A DNA stretch of 8,482 bases from Bryobacterales bacterium (lineage in GTDB: Bacteria > Acidobacteriota > Terriglobia > Bryobacterales > Bryobacteraceae): NCBI GenBank assembly GCA_025456495.1, contig JALOKO010000133.1, positions 1-8,482 on the forward strand, given 5' to 3'. Every line of letters begins with the position of its first letter. Positions within the stretch are counted from its first letter, which is position 1. Position numbers and translations under genes: made by a program. Positions 1 to 7,212 of this stretch are shown here, piece after piece. A model generated the notes under the pieces. It did not search any database. It had not been told where the DNA came from and saw only the letters and a program-made list of their open reading frames with translations.

Positions 1-738
1 ACGGACGGGCCGCGCCCCCCCGCCGACACCCTGCCGGTGATGGCCAGCCTGTTGAGCACGCTACGACGCATTACGGATTCCGGTGACGCGCATGATCCCG
101 TCACCCCGGAGACAGTTCGATTACGACCCGACGGCGAGCCCGATATCTCCCGCCGCCCGGACCCCGGCGATCGGGACACCTGGGTGATCTCCACTCCGCG
201 TTATAGTGCGCCGGAATTGCTTCGCGGTGAAACACAACTGGGTGAGCGCGGTCGCACCGCAGCGGTTCTCTATTCGTTGGGGCTTGTCTTCTACGAGATC
301 CTTCTTGGCCGCAAGCTCTTCCAGCGCGCCTTCCGCGATGTGCTGCGCAAGAACAGCGAGTTGGCCTGGATGGAATGGCAGGTGAACCAGGATCTTCATG
401 CGCGAACGCTGCATGAGCTGCTACCCTCCATCTCCCCGGACGTCTCAAGCCTGTTCGAACGTCTGCTGCAGAAGGATCCAGCGCTGCGGGCATCGGACTA
501 CCGCGACGTGGAGACGGCCGTGCATCTGTGTCTGCGCAAGTCCGCCCCCACCGAGGAAATCGCCATGCGCCCGATTCCTGAAGTGGTTGAAGAAGCCCCC
601 GCCGAATCGTCGCACAATCCGCGCGCAGGCAGTGCGAACAGAGGGACGCTGCTGATGGTGATGCTGGCCGTGCTTGTGGCGACAGCGCTCACCGTGGGCG
701 CAGTGCTGTGGTGGCTGCGGCAGAACGGCGGCGCTTAG
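1..738 (+). CDS. Ser/Thr kinase-like membrane protein, C-terminal part (5' partial, degenerate)
   Basis: The frame is open from base 1 and stops with TAG at 736-738, so the gene starts upstream; the GTG/ATG at 37/40 lie inside it. Of the 245 visible residues, 64-76 carry an APE-like motif (TPRYSAPELL) and 90-102 match the kinase F-helix region (LYSLGLVFYEILL). 'LLQKDPALR' at 155-163 fits the end of a kinase C-lobe. A hydrophobic stretch at about 216-238 is a C-terminal transmembrane anchor that places the kinase domain in the cytoplasm. Two oddities stand out. The Asp normally present in the F-helix (D-x-Y/W-S-x-G) is replaced by a hydrophobic residue. No DFG appears in the 60 residues before the APE motif, so either the activation segment carries a long Pro/Asp/Arg-rich insert or the DFG is lost. 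It may be a pseudokinase; the N-lobe and HRD motif cannot be seen. The gene converges on the next one with a 27-bp gap and no clear terminator. Confidence 0.82.
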   Translation, partial: TDGPRPPADTLPVMASLLSTLRRITDSGDAHDPVTPETVRLRPDGEPDISRRPDPGDRDTWVISTPRYSAPELLRGETQLGERGRTAAVLYSLGLVFYEILLGRKLFQRAFRDVLRKNSELAWMEWQVNQDLHARTLHELLPSISPDVSSLFERLLQKDPALRASDYRDVETAVHLCLRKSAPTEEIAMRPIPEVVEEAPAESSHNPRAGSANRGTLLMVMLAVLVATALTVGAVLWWLRQNGGA

Positions 739-765
739 CGACGATGGCAGCCCACCAACGAGGGA

Positions 766-2538
766 TTAGGGAAGCATCGCCTGCTGCTCCAATTCGTCTG
801 CTTCGCGGGCATCCCGGCTTGCCTGCTCCGGTTGACCCAGCAGTTGGAGAACAGCACCGCGACTTCGCAGTAGCTTCGCAACCAGCTCTCGTTCCCGCGC
901 ATGCAGCGGACCCTCAGCCTTCCAGGCATTCGCGACGGCCATCGCTTGCTGGTAACAATGCAAGGCGCCTTTGGGGTCGCTGAGCCCCTGGCCACTGGAA
1001 TCCGCATCCAGGTCGCCCAGTCGGGTGTACGCCTCTACCAATTCGATCTGCAGTTCCCGGTCTCCGGATGCTTCCTCCGCCAAACGATCCAGATAGGTAA
1101 GCGCTCGGGCTGCCAGTGTCCGCTGCACCTGCTGTGAGCCGGGAAGTGCTTGCACCTGGTGGTAGAAATCCCAAAGCAGCAATCGCGAGAGACGACGCAC
1201 GCTCTGCAGCCCGGCCTTGGCCCGAGCCTCTTCCTCCAATGCAACGCGCGCCTGCAGAGTGGTGGCGGTAGCCCCGCCAGCAGTCACCAGCGCCACCATC
1301 ATGGAAACGACGACCGCCAGCCGATGGCGGCGAAGAAACTTGCGTGCGCGATAGCGTCTGCTGCCCTCCCTCGCCAACACCGGACGATGCTGCAGGTAAG
1401 CGCGCAAGTCCCGCATCATGGCTTCCACGTCCCGATAGCGTAATTCCGGTTCGGCGCGGAGGGCCTTCAACACAATGGCATCCAGGTCACCGCGCAGTTG
1501 AGATGCACGGATGCGCCGCTCTTCGATTGCCACTCCATCCTGTTCCGCTACTCGCGTGATGGCATCGCTGGGCGGGGGCGGTTGCGTATCCTCCAGGGCA
1601 CGGGCCATACCGGCGCTGGAGCGGCTTTGGTGCTCAAACGGCAGCCGCCCGCTCAACAGCCGGTAAAGGATGACCCCAAGGGAATAGACGTCAGAGGATG
1701 CAGTCACGACTTGGCCGAAGATCTGTTCCGGGCTGGCGTAGTCTGGCGTGAACGCGCGCAAGCCCATCCGGGTGGCCGGGCCTTCCGTGGCTCGATCGTC
1801 CAAGAGTTTCGCCGCGCCAAAATCCAGTAGCTTCACGATGCCGCTGGCGTCCACCAGCACGTTGCCGGGCTTCAAATCGCGATGCACCACCAGGTTCCGA
1901 TGCGTGTAGGCCACCGCATCGCAGAGCTGCAGAAACAGTCGCACCACGTCGCCCACCGCAAGCCGCTGCTGCTCGCAATACCGTTCCAGACTGCTGCCCT
2001 GGATGTATTCCATGACCAGGTAGGGCTCTCCACTTTCCGCGAATCCACCGTCCAGCAGCCGGGCAATATGGGGATGCTGGAACGTTGCCAACAACTGGCG
2101 TTCCTGCAGGAAGTGATCTCGCAACCAGTCCGACGTAAATCGCGCGGCCACGATCTTCACGGCGACATTCAACTGCAGCGCATCGCCTACCCGGCTGGCC
2201 AGGTATACCGCACCCATTCCACCCTTTCCCAGCAGACGCTCCAGGCGATACTTGCCCAGGGTACGGCCAACCCAGGGGTCGTCAACACCGTCCGGTTTCA
2301 GCAGCCAGTCCACCTCGCCATCCGCCGATGCTCCGTCTCCTCCAACGCTACCGGCGGAAGCGGGCGCTTGCTGGCGCTCTGCATCAAAGGCCTCCAGCAA
2401 GGATCGCACTTCCTCGTAGAGCTGCGGATCGTCGCGCTGCCAAGGCGCCAAGCGCTGGTTGCGCTCCTCTGCCGTACTGTCAGCCAGTTGATGAAACAGG
2501 GTCTCGGCGCGCTTCCAGAGATCGCGGTGATCCGTCAT
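766..2538 (-). CDS. Membrane Ser/Thr protein kinase with TPR-like C-terminal region, partner of the ECF sigma factor
   Basis: Hanks-type kinase of 590 residues. Residues 1-52 form the short helical N-terminal segment usual in sigma-linked kinases. The kinase domain spans about 96-382: Gly loop GKGGMG at 104-109, ATP-binding K128, helix-C E146, HRDLKPGN at 219-226, DFG at 239-241, SPE at 269-271 and SDVYSLG at 282-288. All catalytic residues are present, so it should phosphorylate Ser/Thr. A basic stretch (393-406) precedes one transmembrane helix at about 407-428. The remaining ~160 residues are helical and TPR-like (about 470-585) and probably face outward. Relatives often run to 800-900 residues with more TPRs, so this tail is short. 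The ATG overlaps the sigma stop (ATGA) and has no Shine-Dalgarno sequence, which implies translational coupling. The likely target is that sigma factor (inference). Confidence 0.95.
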   Translation of the reverse strand: MTDHRDLWKRAETLFHQLADSTAEERNQRLAPWQRDDPQLYEEVRSLLEAFDAERQQAPASAGSVGGDGASADGEVDWLLKPDGVDDPWVGRTLGKYRLERLLGKGGMGAVYLASRVGDALQLNVAVKIVAARFTSDWLRDHFLQERQLLATFQHPHIARLLDGGFAESGEPYLVMEYIQGSSLERYCEQQRLAVGDVVRLFLQLCDAVAYTHRNLVVHRDLKPGNVLVDASGIVKLLDFGAAKLLDDRATEGPATRMGLRAFTPDYASPEQIFGQVVTASSDVYSLGVILYRLLSGRLPFEHQSRSSAGMARALEDTQPPPPSDAITRVAEQDGVAIEERRIRASQLRGDLDAIVLKALRAEPELRYRDVEAMMRDLRAYLQHRPVLAREGSRRYRARKFLRRHRLAVVVSMMVALVTAGGATATTLQARVALEEEARAKAGLQSVRRLSRLLLWDFYHQVQALPGSQQVQRTLAARALTYLDRLAEEASGDRELQIELVEAYTRLGDLDADSSGQGLSDPKGALHCYQQAMAVANAWKAEGPLHARERELVAKLLRSRGAVLQLLGQPEQASRDAREADELEQQAMLP

Positions 2539-3179
2539 GTCGGTAGTCCATCTGCGTCTGATGCCTCATCCCGCGCCGGCTGGCCCGCATCGGCCATCGC
2601 CAACGTCGCGGACTCCGCTGGCGGGTGCAATTCCCGATAGAGCCAGCCGCGGGCGAACCGGAGATCCCGCTCCACGCTTGCAGCCGAGATCTCCAGCAGC
2701 GACGCGGTCTCGGCGATGGTAAACGACAACAGAATCCGATACTCGACGATGCGCGCCTTCCGTGCATCCAGTGCTTCCAGCCGGTCAAGCGCACGCATGA
2801 GATCAATGGTTCGTTCGGGCTCTGTACCTAACCAGGGCAGGTCCAGTGTCAACGGCAGGTCTCGTTCCTTGCCACCCCGACGCTGCGCGGATCGAGTGCG
2901 CGCGTGGTCAACCAGGATGTTGCGCATCAGCCTTGCGGCAAAGGTGAAGAAATGCTGGCGGTCTTCCCAGCGGATGCGTTGCTGGTTCACCAGGCGCAAG
3001 TACAGCTCGTTCAGCAATGCGGTTGGCTGCAGCGTATGGTCCCCGCGCTCCCGCCGCATCAGCCCCAAAGCGATGCGATGCAGTTGGTCATACGCCACCG
3101 GCATCAGGCGCGCAAAGGCCTCAGGGTCGCCTTGACGCCAATCCTGCAACAACTGAGTAATCTCTCCAGGCTTGTCCAT
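2535..3179 (-). CDS. ECF-type RNA polymerase sigma factor (TIGR02999-like, kinase-associated)
   Basis: A 214-residue sigma factor from the start MDKPGEITQLL. Region 2 covers about 5-100 (LLQDWRQGDPEAFARLMP; LQPTALLNELYLRL; FTFAARLMRNILVDHAR). Region 4 covers about 123-185, with the helix-turn-helix TIAETASLLEISAASVERDL. The QPTAL-x-x-E-x-YLRL signature and 'ILVDHAR' point to the ECF family typical of Acidobacteria, Planctomycetes and Xanthomonadales that sits beside Ser/Thr kinases. The acidic first position of the canonical DLVQE-type motif in region 2.2 is Ala here. Thr53 (and Thr49) lie at this motif and are candidate phosphosites, by analogy with Vibrio EcfP/PpkA2. A Ser/Asp/Ala-rich tail (188-214) extends beyond the usual family length. 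The frame stays open to a GTG at 3287, but those 36 extra residues are Pro/Gly/Trp-rich and unlike the family, so 3179 is preferred. No strong Shine-Dalgarno is visible. No anti-sigma gene is adjacent. Confidence 0.93.
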   Translation of the reverse strand: MDKPGEITQLLQDWRQGDPEAFARLMPVAYDQLHRIALGLMRRERGDHTLQPTALLNELYLRLVNQQRIRWEDRQHFFTFAARLMRNILVDHARTRSAQRRGGKERDLPLTLDLPWLGTEPERTIDLMRALDRLEALDARKARIVEYRILLSFTIAETASLLEISAASVERDLRFARGWLYRELHPPAESATLAMADAGQPARDEASDADGLPT

Positions 3180-3203
3180 TCGATTGCCCGACGGTGGAGG
3201 AAA

Positions 3204-3236
3204 GCGCCACGGATACCACACCCCAGGGGGTGGCGC
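3204..3236 (-). other. Inverted repeat in the 124-bp gap upstream of the sigma gene
   Basis: GCGCCAC (3204-3210) is perfectly complementary to GTGGCGC (3230-3236), with 19 nt between them that can also pair in part through CCCC and GGGG. It lies 25-57 bp upstream of the sigma start, between the beta-propeller stop (3304) and that start. On the minus strand only TTT follows, so it is a poor intrinsic terminator. It may be an operator dyad, an attenuating hairpin or chance in GC-rich DNA. No convincing -35/-10 pair was found in 3180-3303. Confidence 0.25.
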
Positions 3237-3303
3237 CACGCAAACAATTTGTCTTTCAGTATGCCAGCCACCGCCCACCACCACCAAACCGACAACCTGC
3301 CCC

Positions 3304-4443
3304 TCAAGCTTCCGGCGCCAGTACCACCATGCTTTGTGGGGATTCCCCTACGGGCACCATCGTGAACAGGGGTGCGGTCTTATTGCGGCGACTGCGCACG
3401 GCAGCCAAGCGGATGACGGCCATGTCCCCAGAGCCCTCGTTCAACACCAACGCATACTGCTGGTCTGGGGTCACGGCCACGTACCCCGGGGCGTTGCCAA
3501 CCGGCACCACAGCCACCAGGCGGCCGGTGATCATGTCCAGGATGGTGAGGTCAGAGGAAAGCCGGTTGGCCACCAACAAATAGGGAAGCGCGGAGCACGC
3601 TGCCATGCTGCCTGGGCTTTTGCCTGCAAGCACAGCGCGGTCAACCTCTGTGGTGTACGGGTAGACAATCGCGACGCCATCACCAACCCCGTCCGTAACG
3701 AACAGTTGGCCGCCGTCCGGCTTGAAGCAGAAGTGGCGCGCCTCCATGGCCACCGGAAGATCCACCACCGGCTGCGCATCGGCGCCACGGAAAACACTCA
3801 GACAACGGCCGCTGTGATTGGCCGCCAACAACTGCCTGCCATCAGAACGGAACCGCACCAGGCCAAAACGCTCGTTCACGCGAAGAGTGCGGACGCTATC
3901 GTGGTCCCGTTCCGTGACGATGGCCACGCCCCCGCCCTCCAGACACGCAGCTAGATGAGTCCGGTACGGACTGATGTCCATCGACAACGGCAGCCCCGGC
4001 AGCGGCGCCCTTCGCGTCACCTGTAGGGTTTCCAGCGAAACCTCAACCAGCGATTTGGGTTCCGTCAGCGAGATCCAAACCGAGGGCCCATTCGGATCAG
4101 CGCGCATCTCCAGCGCAGGACCAGGCAAGCGCAGCCTCCGCGTGATCCCGCGCCTGGCAAAATCGTACTCGAAGACCTGCCCCTCTTCCGGACTCAGCGC
4201 ATACACGGCATTGTGCTGCGGATGCCGGACAAGCTGCGTTACCACCGCGGGAAACTCCACCTTGGTCACCAGGGCGAAGGCCGCAAGGTCCACCAGGGAA
4301 ACGAAGCGGCTTTGCCCCAGCACCACCAGCGCATGCCCGGCGAAGAGCTTGGCCTCCTTGCGACAGGCGCTGAGGGAGACCGCAGTCGACAGCGCCACTG
4401 CGCCCTTGCCTAGGAACTGCCGACGGGAGATTGGGGACGTCAT
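3304..4443 (-). CDS. Tat-exported YncE-like beta-propeller lipoprotein
   Basis: A 379-residue protein. The N-terminus has a twin-arginine motif (S6-R7-R8-Q-F-L-G), a hydrophobic stretch and a lipobox LSAC with Cys27. This predicts folded export by Tat, then lipidation and membrane anchoring. The rest is a series of roughly 40-45-residue beta-repeats of the YVTN/YncE/cytochrome-D1-like type, for example 'LLVANRLSSDLTILDMITG' (positions about 290-308), followed by 'VVPVGNAPGYVAVTPDQQYALV'-like sequence. This suggests a single seven-bladed propeller. Such proteins are usually non-enzymatic binding or scaffold proteins in the periplasm or at the cell surface; no catalytic motif is recognised. It lies 23 bp downstream of the DUF1080 gene and is probably co-transcribed with it. 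No Shine-Dalgarno is evident before the ATG. The ligand is unknown. Confidence 0.9.
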   Translation of the reverse strand: MTSPISRRQFLGKGAVALSTAVSLSACRKEAKLFAGHALVVLGQSRFVSLVDLAAFALVTKVEFPAVVTQLVRHPQHNAVYALSPEEGQVFEYDFARRGITRRLRLPGPALEMRADPNGPSVWISLTEPKSLVEVSLETLQVTRRAPLPGLPLSMDISPYRTHLAACLEGGGVAIVTERDHDSVRTLRVNERFGLVRFRSDGRQLLAANHSGRCLSVFRGADAQPVVDLPVAMEARHFCFKPDGGQLFVTDGVGDGVAIVYPYTTEVDRAVLAGKSPGSMAACSALPYLLVANRLSSDLTILDMITGRLVAVVPVGNAPGYVAVTPDQQYALVLNEGSGDMAVIRLAAVRSRRNKTAPLFTMVPVGESPQSMVVLAPEA

Positions 4444-4466
4444 ACAGACGGGGATTCAAATACAGG

Positions 4467-5249
4467 CTAGGGCAGACGCCGCACCTTGATGTTGCGGAAC
4501 GCGACGCCAGTTCCATGTTCCTGAAGCACGATGTGTCCCTCGCGGGAGGCGCCGAAGCGCTTGTCGTCCTTGTACTTGCTGCCTGCCACCCAGGCGCGGA
4601 ACTGATCTGAGTCCAGAGCAAAGGACAGTACGCGTTCGCCGTTCAACCAGTGCTCCACCGTTCCCTGTTGCACAATCAAGCGCAGGTGATTCCATTGCCC
4701 GGCCGGGCGCAACACCTTTGGTCCGACAGCCGCCACATCATATACTCCGGCGGTCTTGCGATTATCCTGCTTGGCGTCGGAGTGGGTGAGGTCGTCGATC
4801 AACTGATACTCCAGCCCGAATGCGCCTTTGGCCAGCATGGGGGTATGGGCTTCCACCACCAGATACTTCACTCCGCTGTTCCCGCCGGGCTGCAGGCACC
4901 AATCCGCCGCAAGCTCAAAGTTGCTGTAGCGCTCGCGGCTCACCAGGTCACCGCCATCCCGCCCGCCGCGGCCATCGCCTTCGCGATGCCATAGCGTTCC
5001 GTGCTCCACCCGCCAGCCTTCGGTGGGGAACATATCCGTGTGGAAGCCTCGCCATGCACGGACGTCACCACCCTGAAACAATGCCGTCCAGCCTGCAGCC
5101 TGTTCCTCAGAGGTCAAGGGATGCATGCGTGCGCTTTCCAACTGGCACCAATCGGCGGCGACGCCTAGCAGCGGCATCGCAAACGCACCCATCAGCACAA
5201 ACAGCCACGCCCGCAGGCCACGCAAGGGATGAACCCGGAAAATACCCAT
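4467..5249 (-). CDS. Secreted DUF1080 / 3-keto-disaccharide hydrolase family protein
   Basis: 260 residues. Residues 1-32 form a Sec signal peptide: basic start, hydrophobic core about 13-29, and V-A-A before D33 as the likely cleavage site. The remainder matches the family now called 3keto-disac_hyd (PF06439), a concanavalin-like beta-sandwich: WTALFQGGDVRAW (54-66), YSNFELAADW (108-117), GGNSGVKYL (122-130), GLEYQLIDDLTHSDAK (145-160), AGVYDV (167-172), AGQWNHLRL (183-191), VEHWLNGERVL (198-208) and GHIVLQEHGTGVAFRNIKVRRL (238-259). Some family members cleave 3-keto-glucosides made by sugar oxidoreductases; others are uncharacterised. The specific substrate here cannot be told, and no GFO/IDH/MocA oxidoreductase is in view. 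Cys35 and Cys118 appear to be the only cysteines of the mature protein and could form a disulfide. It is the first gene of the minus-strand block. Confidence 0.93.
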   Translation of the reverse strand: MGIFRVHPLRGLRAWLFVLMGAFAMPLLGVAADWCQLESARMHPLTSEEQAAGWTALFQGGDVRAWRGFHTDMFPTEGWRVEHGTLWHREGDGRGGRDGGDLVSRERYSNFELAADWCLQPGGNSGVKYLVVEAHTPMLAKGAFGLEYQLIDDLTHSDAKQDNRKTAGVYDVAAVGPKVLRPAGQWNHLRLIVQQGTVEHWLNGERVLSFALDSDQFRAWVAGSKYKDDKRFGASREGHIVLQEHGTGVAFRNIKVRRLP

Positions 5250-5256
5250 ACGCGCA

Positions 5257-5260
5257 TCCT
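5257..5260 (-). promoter_or_regulatory. Ribosome binding site of the DUF1080 gene
   Basis: AGGA on the minus strand, 7 nt before the ATG at 5249. It supports this start. A nearer-upstream ATG within the same stretch is out of frame. Confidence 0.6.
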
Positions 5261-5377
5261 AGCAGAAGCGCAGCGCCCCACGATCATTCTGTCGGCTCAT
5301 CCCCCGGGGCAGCGTGACCGCAACTTCCGGCGGACCGGCGCCAGGTAGTCGCATCAGAGCCTGGAAGCGAATCGGCG

Positions 5378-5383
5378 AAGGAA
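5378..5383 (+). promoter_or_regulatory. Ribosome binding site favouring the 5390 start of the six-helix kinase
   Basis: AAGGAA ends 6 nt before ATG 5390. A rival start, ATG 5441, has GGAAA 4 nt upstream of it. Confidence 0.5.
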
Positions 5384-5389
5384 TCGGTG

Positions 5390-7114
5390 ATGAAATTGGC
5401 CATCATTCCACGCGTCTTTAGACAGTACACTGGAAACAGCATGGGCAGCCTGAACTCCGCGACCGCCGTTCCGCGGGTTGAAATCGCCAACGACGAGACG
5501 CCCGCCTCGATTACCGCGTGCTTTAACCTCACGCCGGGCATGGTGCGTGAGGCCAGGGTCCGCTTGCGTTGGATTGGCTACGTGTCCATCGCGGCCTCAT
5601 TGGTGTTCTTCGCCTTGGGACGGCTGGCGCGCCCCGGTGGACCACCTGACCCCAACGCCGCCCTCTCTGTGTACGGCTCACTGGCTGTACTCATTCTGGG
5701 TGGTCTGGCGCTGGCCCTGATGGCTAACTCTGAGCGGGTTCCCTCCTTCGTCGTGCTCCGCGCTGGAATCTTCTATCAGTATCTGGGCGCCTTCGCCCTG
5801 CAGGTGCTTCGCCTCTGCGACGACATCCATGTCGTGGCCAACGCGGACACGGCCTACGACATGTTGCTGCCGTGGATCGTAATCTTTGGGTTCAGCATCC
5901 CCGCCAAAGCACGGGTTGCGTTTCCCATCGCCCTCATCACCGCCACGATGGCGCCGCTGGCATACGCGGTGTATCTCCGTATGGGCATGGTGGAGACCCT
6001 CAGCACGGCTGGCTGGGCGATGCGCTTTGCCCCGGTCTACATCACCGCCGCCATCACCGCGTTGCTCTCTACGAACTTCTACGCCCTGGGGCGCCGCCTG
6101 GAGTCAGCGCGACAGATTGGCAGCTACAAGCTCACCAACCTGCTGGGACACGGTGGCATGGGAGAGGTCTGGCGGGCAGAGCATCGCCTGTTGTCCCGCT
6201 GCTCAGCCATCAAGCTGGTGAAGCCGGATGTGGTTGCCGCCGGCACCAATAGCAGCAAGTCTCCGCAGACGGCGCTGCGCCGCTTTGAGCGCGAGGCCCA
6301 GGCTACCGCCGCCCTGCGTTCCCCGCATAGCATCGAAATTTATGACTTCGGCGTCACCCAGGATGGGCGCTTCTATTACGTCATGGAATTGCTGGATGGC
6401 ATGGACCTGCACTCCCTGGTGCATCGCTTCGGGCCGTTGCCCGCCTCGCGCGTCATCTTCTTCCTGCAGCAGGTTTGCGATTCCCTCAGTGAGGCCCATG
6501 AGCTTGGCCTCATCCATCGCGACATCAAGCCCAAGAACATCTTTGTCTGTCGCATGGGGCGCAATTTCGACTTCATCAAGGTGCTGGATTTCGGCCTTGT
6601 GAAGAACGTTGGCAGCGCGGAAGACCAAAGCCTTACCCAGGATGGCGTCACCACCGGCACGCCTGCCTACCTGTCGCCGGAGGCGGCAAAGGGCTCTCGC
6701 GAAATTGATGCCCGCAGTGACCTCTACAGCTTGGGCTGCGTGGCCTACTGGCTGCTGACCGGACAACCGGTCTTCGAGGGCCGCACCGCCGTGGCCACCA
6801 TCCTTCAGCATGTGACGGATCCCCCCATCCTCCCCTCGCAACGCACAGAAAACCCCGTCCCCGCGGACCTGGAGGCGGTGGTGCTGCGTTGCCTGGAGAA
6901 AGACCCCGCACGCCGCCCACAGACCGCGGACGAGTTGTCCGCGCTGCTTGCCCATTGTGTGGACTCCCACGCCTGGCGCCGCAATGAAGCCCGCGCATGG
7001 TGGCGCATGCACCTGCCCAGTTCGCTGGCCCCCCAGGCCTCCACCTGTACGGTACAAACGCTGTCCGTGGACCTTCCCGAGGAAAGCGAGAGCCGCGCGG
7101 CCACGATAGGCTAG
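5390..7114 (+). CDS. Ser/Thr protein kinase with six predicted N-terminal transmembrane helices
   Basis: 574 residues from ATG 5390. The N-terminal third is a membrane domain with predicted helices at about 62-78, 92-111, 120-140, 157-174, 176-197 and 211-233; no known sensor fold is recognised. The cytoplasmic kinase domain follows at about 246-525: Gly loop GHGGMG at 253-258, K275, helix-C E302, HRDIKPKN at 376-383, DFG at 400-402, GTPAYLSPE at 423-431 and SDLYSLG at 443-449. All catalytic residues are intact. A short polar tail ends the protein. The order membrane-kinase is the reverse of the usual kinase-TM-sensor order, so the membrane domain is presumably the sensor (inference). Start choice is uncertain. 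Codons 5390-5440 have more A/T at third positions (AGA, GGA, ATT, ACT, CCA) than the rest, and ATG 5441 would give 557 residues. Divergent from the DUF1080 block. Confidence 0.93.
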   Translation: MKLAIIPRVFRQYTGNSMGSLNSATAVPRVEIANDETPASITACFNLTPGMVREARVRLRWIGYVSIAASLVFFALGRLARPGGPPDPNAALSVYGSLAVLILGGLALALMANSERVPSFVVLRAGIFYQYLGAFALQVLRLCDDIHVVANADTAYDMLLPWIVIFGFSIPAKARVAFPIALITATMAPLAYAVYLRMGMVETLSTAGWAMRFAPVYITAAITALLSTNFYALGRRLESARQIGSYKLTNLLGHGGMGEVWRAEHRLLSRCSAIKLVKPDVVAAGTNSSKSPQTALRRFEREAQATAALRSPHSIEIYDFGVTQDGRFYYVMELLDGMDLHSLVHRFGPLPASRVIFFLQQVCDSLSEAHELGLIHRDIKPKNIFVCRMGRNFDFIKVLDFGLVKNVGSAEDQSLTQDGVTTGTPAYLSPEAAKGSREIDARSDLYSLGCVAYWLLTGQPVFEGRTAVATILQHVTDPPILPSQRTENPVPADLEAVVLRCLEKDPARRPQTADELSALLAHCVDSHAWRRNEARAWWRMHLPSSLAPQASTCTVQTLSVDLPEESESRAATIG

Positions 7115-7212
7115 TGTGCTGGCGGCTAGCATGCGGGCTGTCGCCGTATCCCACGCGAGCTTGCCGTTGGCGGCCATCCATCCTCCGGCCGCACCGCGAC
7201 GCCGGACCTCCG

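Larger units (their letters stand above)
5250..5389. promoter_or_regulatory. Divergent intergenic region between the DUF1080 gene and the six-helix kinase
   Basis: This 140-bp gap separates genes transcribed away from each other, so it should hold promoters for both. No good sigma-70 pair or clear ECF -35 (GGAAC) could be placed on either strand. Short dyads CCCCGGGG (near 5302) and CCGG-N4-CCGG (near 5327-5338) are present, but they are common in GC-rich DNA. The region is called by position rather than by motif. Confidence 0.4.

Noticed and set aside
1882..2640. Plus-strand open frame (252 codons) opposite the kinase and sigma genes
   Set aside because: It is antisense to two well-supported genes, matches no family and has no ribosome binding site of note.
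3204..3236. Intrinsic terminator of the DUF1080/beta-propeller transcript
   Set aside because: The stem is 7 bp with a large loop and is followed by only three T residues on the transcribed strand, so it is kept only as a weak inverted repeat.
3180..3287. N-terminal extension of the sigma factor to GTG 3287
   Set aside because: The 36 extra residues are Pro/Gly/Trp-rich and unlike the family; the family N-terminus begins at the Met encoded at 3179.
3172..3954. Plus-strand open frame (260 codons) opposite the beta-propeller gene
   Set aside because: The sequence is His/Ala/Arg-rich without domains; the minus-strand frame has a Tat signal, a lipobox and propeller repeats.
7170..7192. GCGGCC/GGCCGC hairpin as terminator of the six-helix kinase gene
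   Set aside because: A 6-bp stem with an 11-nt loop and no T-tract is expected by chance in DNA this GC-rich.
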